The notes below the pieces were generated by a model, which was not told the DNA's origin, ran no database searches, and was given only the letters and a program-made list of their open reading frames with translations. The translations under genes and the position numbers were made by a program. This document shows positions 15,144 to 23,124 of a stretch of 64,000 nt of DNA, piece after piece; the first letter of the stretch is position 1, and every line of letters begins with the position of its first letter. The stretch is from a virus, in the IMG/VR virus record IMGVR_UViG_3300042731_011014, positions 113,891-177,890 of that record. One strand, written 5' to 3'.

Positions 15144-17663
15144 TTAGCCAGCAGAAGCAGTTTTTTGCTGAAATCTAATCCTAACAAACTCGCTTGGTTT
15201 CTCAGGTGCGATGTAAACATCAATAACTATGAATCCAGCATCAATACTGCCTTGTGGATTATTGCTTGTGTCAACAATTACTGCAAACGCTTCCTCTGGT
15301 GAATTTCCGGCAAAATAACCATCGTTGTAAAGATTGTTTAGAAAACCAACAATCTGTGTTTTTATCCTTGCCCAGAGACCAGGACCATTATTTTCAAATA
15401 CAATCCAATGGGTTGCATTGAATACAGATTTTTTGACAAAGATAAAAAGCCTTCTGGCCTGGATATATCTCCATTCACTGTCAAGTGACAATGTTCGAAC
15501 ACCCCAAACTGCCCGTCCGGTAAAACTTGAGTCCATAAACGGATTAATCCTGGTACTATAAAGAACGTCTCTTTCTCCTTTAGATAGAAGTCGTTCAATA
15601 CCAATGCAATAATTTAGCTTACCATCCTCAATACCACCTGGGGCCTTTCCTACGTTCCGATTTGAATCAGTTCGGGCATAAACACCAGCAACATGCCCAA
15701 CAGGAGGCAATAGCATTGGGCGACCCTCATTTAAGGGATCGGCGATCTGAAGATGCGGATAATACAGCGCACAGTAACTTGTGTTTTTATTTAGCGTTTG
15801 ACGATTCCATTTTGCTGCATCAGTTGGAGTATAGTTCATTGGAACCGCAGCAAGAACAAAACAATCATCCCTGTTCTCTGCGTAACCAATTTGATCATCT
15901 AGTGATGTTGGATCGCTACAAAAATCAGGAATAGAAATCTGCATAGGTTCCTCAATCTTATCAAAGGCATATATACCTTCAAGATCAGCTGCCAATGCAG
16001 GGGCAGTTACATCATTTCGAGTAATCGCCGCAGATCCATCAGCTCCACCGGAAAGTTCACAATAAGCTGTTCCAGTGGGTTCCAGAATATAAGTAACCTG
16101 AATATTGGTGTCTGCCGATGGCTCACTACCACCGTTAAAAATAACCGTACAGGCACCGGTCGTATAATTAACCACTGAGCCACTAGCTAGATTGGTACCA
16201 GAAATTACTCCGGTTCCATCACCCTGATCAGCGTCACCGCCCTCAGAAGCCCCGCCGTCAACATGAACAGTACAAGATCCGGGAAGAATTGACCATCCTG
16301 TTGGGACAACAAGATCTGCCGTAAAAGTGTCAGCCGATCCGGTTCCGTAACCAATCGAATACAGTGACTTGCTAACTGGTTTCAAGGAAGGTGGTACGTC
16401 AGGGCCATCAGCGCCAACAGTTAGATCGACACGTGTCGAAAGAGCATTGATAACGTTTGGTGCGTACCTTGCGCTATCTACATCACTAAAACTTAGTTCG
16501 AGATATTGTTCCTCAATCTGATACACATCATCATCATCTTTTTCATACACATAATAATCGAATTTTGTATAGGCGCCGGTTACAGCACTTTTATAATCCT
16601 CATTGAGTCTAATTTCGCCTTTAACCCCATTTCCCCATGCACCTTTGGATATTGCATCAACATCCCAATATGCACCGGCTGCGACACCATTATAAGTGTG
16701 TGGGTAGCTTCCTTCGGCAAGACCTAGTAGTAAATTGGAGCAATCATTTTCACTTGGCGCACTAAACTCAACTTCTGATAATACTCCAGTTGTTGGGGAC
16801 GTAAAAACCAGTCGGTTATCATCATCTTTTGCGACAATATCTTGCGTGTTTGAAGTATAAGTATGAGGATATGCACCTTCATCAAGACCAAGTAAAAGAT
16901 TGGTGCAATCATTTGCTGATGGTGCGGCAAACTCAATCTCTGTACCGGCCTTAAATAGTAACTTGGTGCCTTGAACAAAACACACCGTTGAACCAACGGC
17001 CGTGTTAATATTGGCAGCAATTACAGTTAACGCATAAGATCCACCTACACCACTATCACCGGTAACATCAATATCCGCAGCTCCACCGTCATCAATATCT
17101 AAATTGATATTAAAGTGTGTACCATCTAATGTGAGAATAGGATCAGTAATCGCTGCACCAAGAAATCGTGCTTTTTGCCAATCGTTATTAATATTGGTCA
17201 CAATTGCAGATAATGCATAAGATCCACCAACACCTTCGTCATTAGTAACATCAATCTCTTTTGCTTCGCCACCATCAATTGCAACATTGATATTATAATG
17301 TGTACCATCTAACGCCGTCGCTGGATCAGGTAAAACTCTCCCGGTTGACTCAGCCGCTGATGCAGACGAATTATGAGCACATGCAGCCGCGGCCGCATCA
17401 CTCGGAGTTACCCTAACCATATAAAGACGCTGGCCTCCATTTGCAAAAAAAGCTGTTACAGCAAAAGAAATATATGATTTTTTCCAATGTTCTCCAAAAG
17501 TTCGGAAATACTGTTCCAAACTTGTTATTAATGTAGCTTCATGCTCGGGACCGCGAGGCGTAAACCCCATGGTCGCCATTGTTGAAGTCGAAACAGCAGC
17601 AATGGCCCCAGCACCGGCTTTCCTCTCTTCGATATAAATTCCGGGACTTAGATAACTGGGCAT
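15144..17663 (-). CDS. contractile tail sheath protein
   Basis: 839 residues from the ATG at 17663, which has a perfect TGGAGG site; an upstream in-frame TTG at 17675 is not needed. N-terminus SYLSPGIYIEERKAGAGAI and FTPRGPEHEATLITSLEQYF match the sheath family, as does the C-terminus with IDVYIAPEKPSEFVRIRFQQ. Residues about 117-325 are an inserted, internally duplicated beta-rich domain: LDGTH(Y/F)NIN...GVGGSYAL occurs twice, and APS.NDC.NLLLGL.EG.YPHTY twice. At 839 residues it is longer than T4 gp18 (659). The insert is probably surface decoration (inference). Confidence 0.93.
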   Translation of the reverse strand: MPSYLSPGIYIEERKAGAGAIAAVSTSTMATMGFTPRGPEHEATLITSLEQYFRTFGEHWKKSYISFAVTAFFANGGQRLYMVRVTPSDAAAAACAHNSSASAAESTGRVLPDPATALDGTHYNINVAIDGGEAKEIDVTNDEGVGGSYALSAIVTNINNDWQKARFLGAAITDPILTLDGTHFNINLDIDDGGAADIDVTGDSGVGGSYALTVIAANINTAVGSTVCFVQGTKLLFKAGTEIEFAAPSANDCTNLLLGLDEGAYPHTYTSNTQDIVAKDDDNRLVFTSPTTGVLSEVEFSAPSENDCSNLLLGLAEGSYPHTYNGVAAGAYWDVDAISKGAWGNGVKGEIRLNEDYKSAVTGAYTKFDYYVYEKDDDDVYQIEEQYLELSFSDVDSARYAPNVINALSTRVDLTVGADGPDVPPSLKPVSKSLYSIGYGTGSADTFTADLVVPTGWSILPGSCTVHVDGGASEGGDADQGDGTGVISGTNLASGSVVNYTTGACTVIFNGGSEPSADTNIQVTYILEPTGTAYCELSGGADGSAAITRNDVTAPALAADLEGIYAFDKIEEPMQISIPDFCSDPTSLDDQIGYAENRDDCFVLAAVPMNYTPTDAAKWNRQTLNKNTSYCALYYPHLQIADPLNEGRPMLLPPVGHVAGVYARTDSNRNVGKAPGGIEDGKLNYCIGIERLLSKGERDVLYSTRINPFMDSSFTGRAVWGVRTLSLDSEWRYIQARRLFIFVKKSVFNATHWIVFENNGPGLWARIKTQIVGFLNNLYNDGYFAGNSPEEAFAVIVDTSNNPQGSIDAGFIVIDVYIAPEKPSEFVRIRFQQKTASAG

Positions 17664-17721
17664 TTTAACCTCCAAAAAAAACCTTACGGTATTTGTTCAT
17701 TTTTAATGCTTATTAAGCTTT

Positions 17722-18252
17722 TTATATCTCTTCATCATTGTTACTAGTCCAATCAATTTCACCTTTGAAATATGAACTATGTTTATCCTCTTCAACTTCT
17801 TCATCTAAGTCCAATTCGTTTATTGTGCTCTCTTCTTTAATGGGTTCGCTTTTTTCTACATTATCCATTTTCTCTTCAATAATCTCTTGCTCATCTACTA
17901 AATCTTTTGTTTGCGTTTCTTTTTGTTTTTCTTCCTCTAGTTGATCGTCTTTGACTGTGATTTCCTCGACATTTTCATTAGTCTCGGGATCACTAACTTC
18001 CCTTATATTATTAACCGGCTGAATGTTTTGTTCAACCTCTTTTTTCTTTTTATTTTCTATACTTACTTCTATCTGCTCTTCTAAATAGATTTCTTTTATC
18101 CATTTACTTCTAAGATACCTGCTAATATCAGGAGAATTAACATTAATACCCTCAACCATAAAAGTAGAAAATCTCGGTACTAATATTGAAGGACCCTCAA
18201 TAAGATTAATCGGTAATGGCCCACTGAAAATGTTTCTGTATGCTTTTTTCAT
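17722..18252 (-). CDS. hypothetical structural protein with acidic disordered tail
   Basis: 176 residues. The first 60 look folded (YRNIFSGPLPINLIEGPSIL, VPRFSTFMVEG, ISRYLRSKWIKEIYL); the remainder is Glu/Lys/Asp-rich and probably disordered. It lies between the sheath gene and the IscB remnant. The gene order suggests a tail or neck protein, but I do not recognise the family. Confidence 0.65.
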   Translation of the reverse strand: MKKAYRNIFSGPLPINLIEGPSILVPRFSTFMVEGINVNSPDISRYLRSKWIKEIYLEEQIEVSIENKKKKEVEQNIQPVNNIREVSDPETNENVEEITVKDDQLEEEKQKETQTKDLVDEQEIIEEKMDNVEKSEPIKEESTINELDLDEEVEEDKHSSYFKGEIDWTSNNDEEI

Positions 18253-18350
18253 AAAAAAACCCCTTTACTTTGTCCACGCGGCGGAAACCCCTGATTTCAA
18301 TCAGGAGAGGAGCCACCTAACGATTGAACACTATGCATACGAATAACCGT

Positions 18351-18464
18351 CTATCCGTTGCAATATTTAAAAGCGATACCTTTCTTTAGCAATTCCCTTA
18401 CACGTGCCGGATGGCAGGGCATTAACGGCATTTTGTTTTTGTCTAAAACAAGAGCTTTTAACAT
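18351..18464 (-). pseudogene. IscB N-terminal fragment (PLMP domain only)
   Basis: 37 codons: MLKALVLDKNKMPLMPCHPA then RVRELLKKGIAFK, followed by four unrelated residues and a stop. 'VLDKN..PLMP..PARAR.LLK.G.A' is the diagnostic start of IscB and related RuvC/HNH nucleases. No RuvC, bridge helix or HNH part follows; within 50 nt the sequence reaches the right-end hairpin. This is an internal deletion rather than a point mutation. Confidence 0.75.
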
Positions 18465-18702
18465 TGGGAGTTACCTCCCAATTCTCTGCTTTCGCAGGTA
18501 AAGGTCACCTCGGCAAAGTTAATGCACGGTTTTATATGCAAACAGCACTGGCTTAACCCCTTAGACCTGGTGAAGCATTCCAAAGTGCCTATATATTTGC
18601 GCTTAACGTAGCTCAAGAAGTATTGCTCCTTTGCTTAGCCTGGTCAACATAAGGCCTGTTATTTTTCACAAACCTCCGACTTAAAGTCGAGGGCAGTTGA
18701 CA
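18465..18702 (-). ncRNA. IscB omega RNA (HEARO-type)
   Basis: About 238 nt ending at the iscB-type ATG. Visible elements: a hairpin at 18673-18693 with the GACTT/AAGTC stem; AAGGGGTTAAGCCAGTG; GCCGAGGTGACCTTTACC; a CTGC-GAAA-GCAG hairpin with a GNRA tetraloop (18486-18497); and GGGAG-GTAA-CTCCC, another GNRA tetraloop (18466-18479), abutting the start codon. IscB guide RNAs lie directly 5' of iscB with the guide at their 5' end. Here the guide would come from the last codons of the gene at 18704. The RNA looks whole although the protein is not. Confidence 0.7.
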
Positions 18703-18703
18703 T

Positions 18704-19441
18704 CTATTCCTTTTGGTGCATATTGTGTTTACCTTCTTTAACTGCCTTATAGACAACCGGATCATTCAAATCTATTTGCCCCTCAACTCTAATAGTTACC
18801 GACCATACAGCTAATCGATTACCTATTTCAGCAAATTCGCTAATATCTGAAAATCCTTCAAGATAAACATCGTATGTTCTGTCCTCATCAAGGCTATCTT
18901 TCACGTTAACCAACGAATATGGCTGATAAGTTCTTAGGACCTTCTTTAAAATAGCCTGCGTAACTCTCCTGTATTTGGATCGAATAATTATGGTGTAGTT
19001 AATATCATAGGGCCATGCCATAACTTTAGTTTCGTAAGAATCATATCCATTAAGGGTTGTCCCGTCAGGCTTTGTAATCACAACCGGATTTGCACCATCA
19101 GCAGGTCTTTTATACTGCAAACCAAGGGAAGGCCATCTTCCAAGTGCCAAAACCGGCTCACCATTTCTTTGGACCTCAATTGAAGGTAAAACGTGATTTT
19201 CAACTGTCGCCTTCGGATTGGTAAAAGTTATCGGGATACCTGGAGCAGTAGTGCCTGTACTATCAACAGGTAAATCTGATGAACCTAGCCCGGCTATATC
19301 GCCTAATGGAATTATGTAATTTTGCTGATTATTACCGTCCTGGGACCATCCAAGCAACTGTCCTCCCATAGTAGTAATTACACCCGTATCAAAATCCCTA
19401 ACCCAAACATCACCAGTTTTTTGATCACCAACTAATGGCAT
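18704..19441 (-). CDS. putative tail completion/terminator protein
   Basis: 245 residues with a beta-rich, low-complexity N-terminus (Gly/Asp/Thr) and a folded C-terminal half: MAWPYDINYTIIIRSKYRRV, LKKVLRTYQPYSLVNVKDSL, RTYDVYLEGFSDISEF, RLAVWSVTIRVEGQIDL. The predicted alpha/beta order fits neck or tail-terminator proteins encoded just before the sheath, but this rests on position and fold impression. Its last codons supply the putative guide of the adjacent omega RNA. Confidence 0.55.
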   Translation of the reverse strand: MPLVGDQKTGDVWVRDFDTGVITTMGGQLLGWSQDGNNQQNYIIPLGDIAGLGSSDLPVDSTGTTAPGIPITFTNPKATVENHVLPSIEVQRNGEPVLALGRWPSLGLQYKRPADGANPVVITKPDGTTLNGYDSYETKVMAWPYDINYTIIIRSKYRRVTQAILKKVLRTYQPYSLVNVKDSLDEDRTYDVYLEGFSDISEFAEIGNRLAVWSVTIRVEGQIDLNDPVVYKAVKEGKHNMHQKE

Positions 19442-19451
19442 AATTCACCTG

Positions 19452-19865
19452 CTAACTTGTCTTATGACTGGCGCCAAGTAGACTTGCATAATCGACAACG
19501 GATTTAATTAATACATTGTAGTCATTTTTATCACGCTGACCTGAAAAATTTTGTCTCAGTTTTCCATTTATATCCCTGACGCTAACATTAATCGTCTCCT
19601 CATCCACCTTAACATTGATTTTAAATCCGGTTTTTCTAACCTCCCCATCATGACCAAGTTCTTTTGCTCCAAAATGACCGGTTGCCTTGGCAGTTTCCTT
19701 GGTTACAGAGCTAGATCCCTCCATGTCATGAATAGGAATTGCCATCATATCGGAAATATCAGTCAAGGTAATTTTGGCAACGTCCTCAGGATGGCCATAC
19801 CCCTCAGAAAGGTAAACCTCTCGTTTAAGACCATTTAATTTTTTGTTACATTCTTTAATACTCAT
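19452..19865 (-). CDS. hypothetical protein (137 aa)
   Basis: The better start is the ATG at 19865, 6 nt after GAGGG; an in-frame ATG at 19880 overlaps the previous stop and cannot be excluded. The protein is charged, with VKITLTDISDMM-type and INVKVDEETINVSVRDINGK beta strands. Not recognised. It sits in the head-tail completion gene run. Confidence 0.6.
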   Translation of the reverse strand: MSIKECNKKLNGLKREVYLSEGYGHPEDVAKITLTDISDMMAIPIHDMEGSSSVTKETAKATGHFGAKELGHDGEVRKTGFKINVKVDEETINVSVRDINGKLRQNFSGQRDKNDYNVLIKSVVDYASLLGASHKTS

Positions 19866-19876
19866 TTTTTTTACCC

Positions 19877-20701
19877 TCATGTAACTTTACTTTGAAATTT
19901 CAAAAACTTAATTGCATCACTTTCAGATATTGATTGTTTATCGCTTGGCTTTTTCCACTCCCTATTAAACGGGTTTGTAAGAACATCTGTGATGTCCTTA
20001 TTTTTTGCTATTTCACGAGGAAGTGCTCTTTTTACTTTTTGGATCATAGGCCTCCAATGCGGGGTGATTCTTGTACCACCTAGACCAAATTCCATTCTGA
20101 TTGCATTAAAAACAACATCAGGGATAGTTTTTGATTCCTGTGGAGGTTGTTCCATCTCAGATCCGGGAATTGTGTCCCTTTTACTTATTCCAGCCTTGCG
20201 TAAAACTTCATCTATTGTTTTATTTTGAGATTTCCTTCGTTTTCTAACCTGTACTACTTCGTCCTTGCTCACTTTTCTATAGATAACATCAGCCTGGTCA
20301 CCGGATGGAACAACAGGAATAGTATCTATAGTCCACGGGCTTAGGTCTTCAATCATTTGAAGCCATTCGTCAATGCTCTCATTTGCAGTGCGCTTAACTC
20401 TTACATAAACAATATCATGCTGGGGCTCAAGTTCTCTTAAATGCCTCTTACTCATAGTCTCAACAGATGAAATTATCGCAGCTCCAGTCGATCCATCCGA
20501 TAACTCCACCTGTTTAATAACTAAACTATCCCCATATTCGTTATCATCCTCGCTATCAGGTATCCTATCTTTAAGTAATTCGAGGCCTTTTTCGGCTGCT
20601 GTTTCAACACAGATCTGCATTGCGCGTTTAACCCTTTTGTCAAACTCACCTAAAAGCTTCCTATATCTTTGCCAGTTATCCGGCGGCGAAACCTTTAACA
20701 T
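19877..20701 (-). CDS. putative head-tail joining protein, HK97 gp10-like end
   Basis: 274 residues. An N-terminal helix (EFDKRVKRAMQICVETAAEK) plus a C-terminal AIRMEFGLGGTRITPHWRPM then IQKVKRALPREI resembles the 'E.G......P.P...PA' end of HK97 gp10-type neck proteins. The middle (100-190) is charged and unassigned. Gene order between neck and sheath genes supports a joining role. Moderately speculative. Confidence 0.5.
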   Translation of the reverse strand: MLKVSPPDNWQRYRKLLGEFDKRVKRAMQICVETAAEKGLELLKDRIPDSEDDNEYGDSLVIKQVELSDGSTGAAIISSVETMSKRHLRELEPQHDIVYVRVKRTANESIDEWLQMIEDLSPWTIDTIPVVPSGDQADVIYRKVSKDEVVQVRKRRKSQNKTIDEVLRKAGISKRDTIPGSEMEQPPQESKTIPDVVFNAIRMEFGLGGTRITPHWRPMIQKVKRALPREIAKNKDITDVLTNPFNREWKKPSDKQSISESDAIKFLKFQSKVT

Positions 20702-21175
20702 TTACTTTCTTTCTATTGGTGCAAGTGTCTCCAGATCTTCCAATAGTGTACTATCTAATCCAAAAATGGAGTTTTCTTTATACATTTTAGCTATTTTTGG
20801 CGCCTTTCCCGTATCAATGTAATCATCGATTTTCTTGATAGTTTTAGTAGGCTTCTTTTCCTTTGATTTGGGAAAATGCTTCTTAATTACCTTCTCAATT
20901 TTCAACGCAAGATCGTTGGCAGATTTTATTTTGAGTTCGGGTTTCTTTTTTGCTTCATTAAGTGAATCAATTAAGTCACTTAATGACATTTCCTCTTTCT
21001 TAAACGCTATTATATCAGATGGTTTCATATCTTCCCCTGATTTTACACCGCATGCTTTTTTAAGTACGCTATAAGCTATTGCCATATCCTGCTTTGATGG
21101 TGGTTCACCTTTTTTTCGTTTATGGTTTACGTTCCACTGGAACGCTTTCATAGAGCATTGTTTTTTTAATGGCAT
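20702..21175 (-). CDS. hypothetical basic protein (157 aa)
   Basis: 157 residues, Lys-rich and helical, with the N-terminal MKAFQWNVNHKRKKGEPPSK and the C-terminal FGLDSTLLEDLETLAPIERK. Its start overlaps the next gene's stop by one base. No known domain. The neighbourhood of leader-bearing proteins suggests packaged or structural protein, but it lacks the shared leader. Confidence 0.55.
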   Translation of the reverse strand: MPLKKQCSMKAFQWNVNHKRKKGEPPSKQDMAIAYSVLKKACGVKSGEDMKPSDIIAFKKEEMSLSDLIDSLNEAKKKPELKIKSANDLALKIEKVIKKHFPKSKEKKPTKTIKKIDDYIDTGKAPKIAKMYKENSIFGLDSTLLEDLETLAPIERK

Positions 21176-21564
21176 TATTTCTTTCCATTTGTCATTTTTT
21201 TAATGACCTTATTAAGAACAGGTAGCTTTTTCTCAAGTTCATCTCTAGTAAACATTTCGCTAAAAGACTGTCCTTTTTTACCTAAATCCTTAATCCCAAA
21301 ATTAGGATCGTTGATACTTGCCTTTGCTTTATTCGGCCATTTGGCATAAACAGAATACATGGTATCGCCGTCAATATTATCAACCTCTACGCGAAACACG
21401 TAACCATTAGGATGCTCAAAAAACACTTGCTTCTTTTTATAGGCTATAACATTCCATCCTTTAAATCTTGTTTTTGAAAATAATTTCGTCATAGAAAGAT
21501 CTGTACTCTCATTCAGCACTACTTTTAGCTCATTCAGTTTGATATTAGCCAGCTTGATGTTCAT
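21175..21564 (-). CDS. hypothetical protein with possible LxE leader (129 aa)
   Basis: 129 residues. The N-terminus MNIKLANIKLNELKVVLNE ends in a LNE site that could be cut by a T4-type prohead protease. The rest has a small beta core (RFKGWNVIAYKKKQVFFEHP, YVFRVEVDNIDGDTMYSVYA). Candidate internal head protein by position; less certain than the four neighbours with the common leader. Confidence 0.5.
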   Translation of the reverse strand: MNIKLANIKLNELKVVLNESTDLSMTKLFSKTRFKGWNVIAYKKKQVFFEHPNGYVFRVEVDNIDGDTMYSVYAKWPNKAKASINDPNFGIKDLGKKGQSFSEMFTRDELEKKLPVLNKVIKKMTNGKK

Positions 21565-21566
21565 TC

Positions 21567-21698
21567 CTATAGATCCTTTTTTCTCATTATAAACATGAGT
21601 TTTTTGTTATCCCTGATAAGATTGTAGATACCAGCCGCATAATCTCATATTATCTGTTCGTCAATAGATATCATCTCATTTGCTTCAGATATTTTCAT
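21567..21698 (-). pseudogene. 44-codon frame interrupted by TGA
   Basis: A single reading frame from ATG 21698 to TAG 21567: MKISEANEMISIDEQII, then TGA, then DYAAGIYNLIRDNKKLMFIM and RKKDL. It fills the 136-nt gap exactly and both halves look coding. Either a nonsense mutation (TGG or CGA to TGA) or readthrough. It begins with a short leader ending in IDE. Confidence 0.35.
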
Positions 21699-21700
21699 GA

Positions 21701-22114
21701 TTATTTTCCTATTATTACAGGATTTTTAACCGTATCTATACGATCACTTTGACCATTGACAGTTTTTTTACTGGCCTCGTTAATTTTAAGTCTTTTGACA
21801 AGATCTAAATGCTTTTCGCAAACCCCAATTACCTTACTAGAAATAGAGCTTTCACTTATAACACCTCTAAGCGCATAGTTAGATTGTTCGCCGCATACGT
21901 AACAAAGGTTTTTAAAGTTAAGTATAGGGCCATCGTAATCGTTAAACGCACCGCCCGATGATGGACTACCGCAACCATTCTGGGATGTACATCTGACTGT
22001 ATTATCCCATCTCTTTAACCCTTTTTCTTTTCCCTCCCAATATTTTTTACACATTGCGCAAACAAATATCAGACCAGTTTTCATCTCGCCAAGTACTTGT
22101 TCCTTCGTAAACAT
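21701..22114 (-). CDS. zinc-binding hypothetical protein (137 aa)
   Basis: The start at ATG 22114 has a GGAGAA site; the longer frame to 22141 overlaps the neighbour. Cysteine pairs: CAMCKKYWEG (about 20), CTSQNGCGSP (about 43), CYVCGEQSNY (about 70) and CEKHLD (about 98), consistent with two zinc sites. Not recognised. Confidence 0.6.
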   Translation of the reverse strand: MFTKEQVLGEMKTGLIFVCAMCKKYWEGKEKGLKRWDNTVRCTSQNGCGSPSSGGAFNDYDGPILNFKNLCYVCGEQSNYALRGVISESSISSKVIGVCEKHLDLVKRLKINEASKKTVNGQSDRIDTVKNPVIIGK

Positions 22115-22127
22115 TATTTCTCCAATA

Positions 22128-23084
22128 CTATGAACCACCAAAGAGTTTCTTGTTTATATTAGCTCTAAACTTTTTAGCTAGTTCAGGTCCGCCAACTTCC
22201 CATCTTGGGAAATTTTTTATAAACGTTGGGTGATCTATTAATGACCCTTTTGGTATAATCATTATTAAGTCTTTTTTTAGATTCGCAGCCCATATATTAT
22301 TTTCACTTCTTTTTATACCAGATGCAGCTTTTACCGCATCTCTAGTACTACTTCTGGCATAATGCTTAATTAGTTTTTTTATCCTGTCTTTTGCATGAAG
22401 ATTATATACTTTTTCTTTTGGAATATACTCAAACTCTGGAATAAGCTTTTCAACTCTTTTTAAAAGAGCATTCGTAATTTTCTTCCCTGCTAGAAATAAA
22501 TATTTTCTCTCATTTTTATGATAAAATAATGGATAATCAAAACTTTGCCTGAATCCGTAAGTCATGGACATTTTTTCCATTGCATCAGTTACGGTATCAG
22601 CGGATGTTTTTCTATATGCATTCAATACGATTTTTATTCTTTTCTCATCTACTGAACTTAATGATTTCTGATCTTTAGGAATAGTTACAGAATTCTTTAT
22701 TTTAGTTATCATCGATTTGGATAGTTCTTTAGTGATACCAAGAGCTTTATGAACATGATCAAACCCATATGGGGTAATACTTTTATCATCTTTATGCCAA
22801 ACATAAAAGATATGAACTATCTTCCTGTTACATGTCGAACATATTTCAGCTCTATCCCAATCACTCACCCTAACATCCTTAACTTCATCACCAATTTCTC
22901 TAATGTCCCATTTCCAAGGCCAAATATAAGACACAACCTTATTTCCATTTGGACCCTCAAAGTTATCTTTTCTAAGGGCAGATTTTAACCAGTTTTTATT
23001 TGTATACTTAGATATAATTTTATCCTCAAAAAGACTCTTGTTTTTTCTGATAAAATCCAATCCCTCTCTAAAAATTTTACTCAT
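22128..23084 (-). CDS. putative internal head protein with capsid-targeting leader
   Basis: 318 residues. The first 20, MSKIFREGLDFIRKNKSLFE, match the starts of the next three genes and end in LFE, a T4-type prohead protease site. The mature part has a CSTCNRKIVHIFYVWHKDD segment (about 82-100), so possibly a zinc ribbon, and a basic C-terminal half. The leader suggests that it is packed in the prohead and injected with DNA (inference from T4 internal proteins). Activity unknown. Confidence 0.6.
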   Translation of the reverse strand: MSKIFREGLDFIRKNKSLFEDKIISKYTNKNWLKSALRKDNFEGPNGNKVVSYIWPWKWDIREIGDEVKDVRVSDWDRAEICSTCNRKIVHIFYVWHKDDKSITPYGFDHVHKALGITKELSKSMITKIKNSVTIPKDQKSLSSVDEKRIKIVLNAYRKTSADTVTDAMEKMSMTYGFRQSFDYPLFYHKNERKYLFLAGKKITNALLKRVEKLIPEFEYIPKEKVYNLHAKDRIKKLIKHYARSSTRDAVKAASGIKRSENNIWAANLKKDLIMIIPKGSLIDHPTFIKNFPRWEVGGPELAKKFRANINKKLFGGS

Positions 23085-23124
23085 TATATTTCCTTATTTT
23101 TAAGTCTAATCCATATCATTTTCT

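Larger units (their letters stand above)
18275..18702 (-). mobile_element. truncated IscB (ISC/IS200-IS605-like) element
   Basis: A 428-nt block between two structural genes, unlike its neighbours in base composition and structure. In minus-strand order it has a CCTC(C)GACTT hairpin, a long structured RNA region, the first 33 codons of an iscB-type gene, and a right-end hairpin (CCTGATT-GA-AATCAGG, 18290-18305) inside a CTCC...GGGG...CCGCCGCG context. The order 5' RNA, PLMP domain, right-end hairpin is that of IscB/HEARO loci. The nuclease body is deleted. Exact ends are estimates. Confidence 0.75.
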
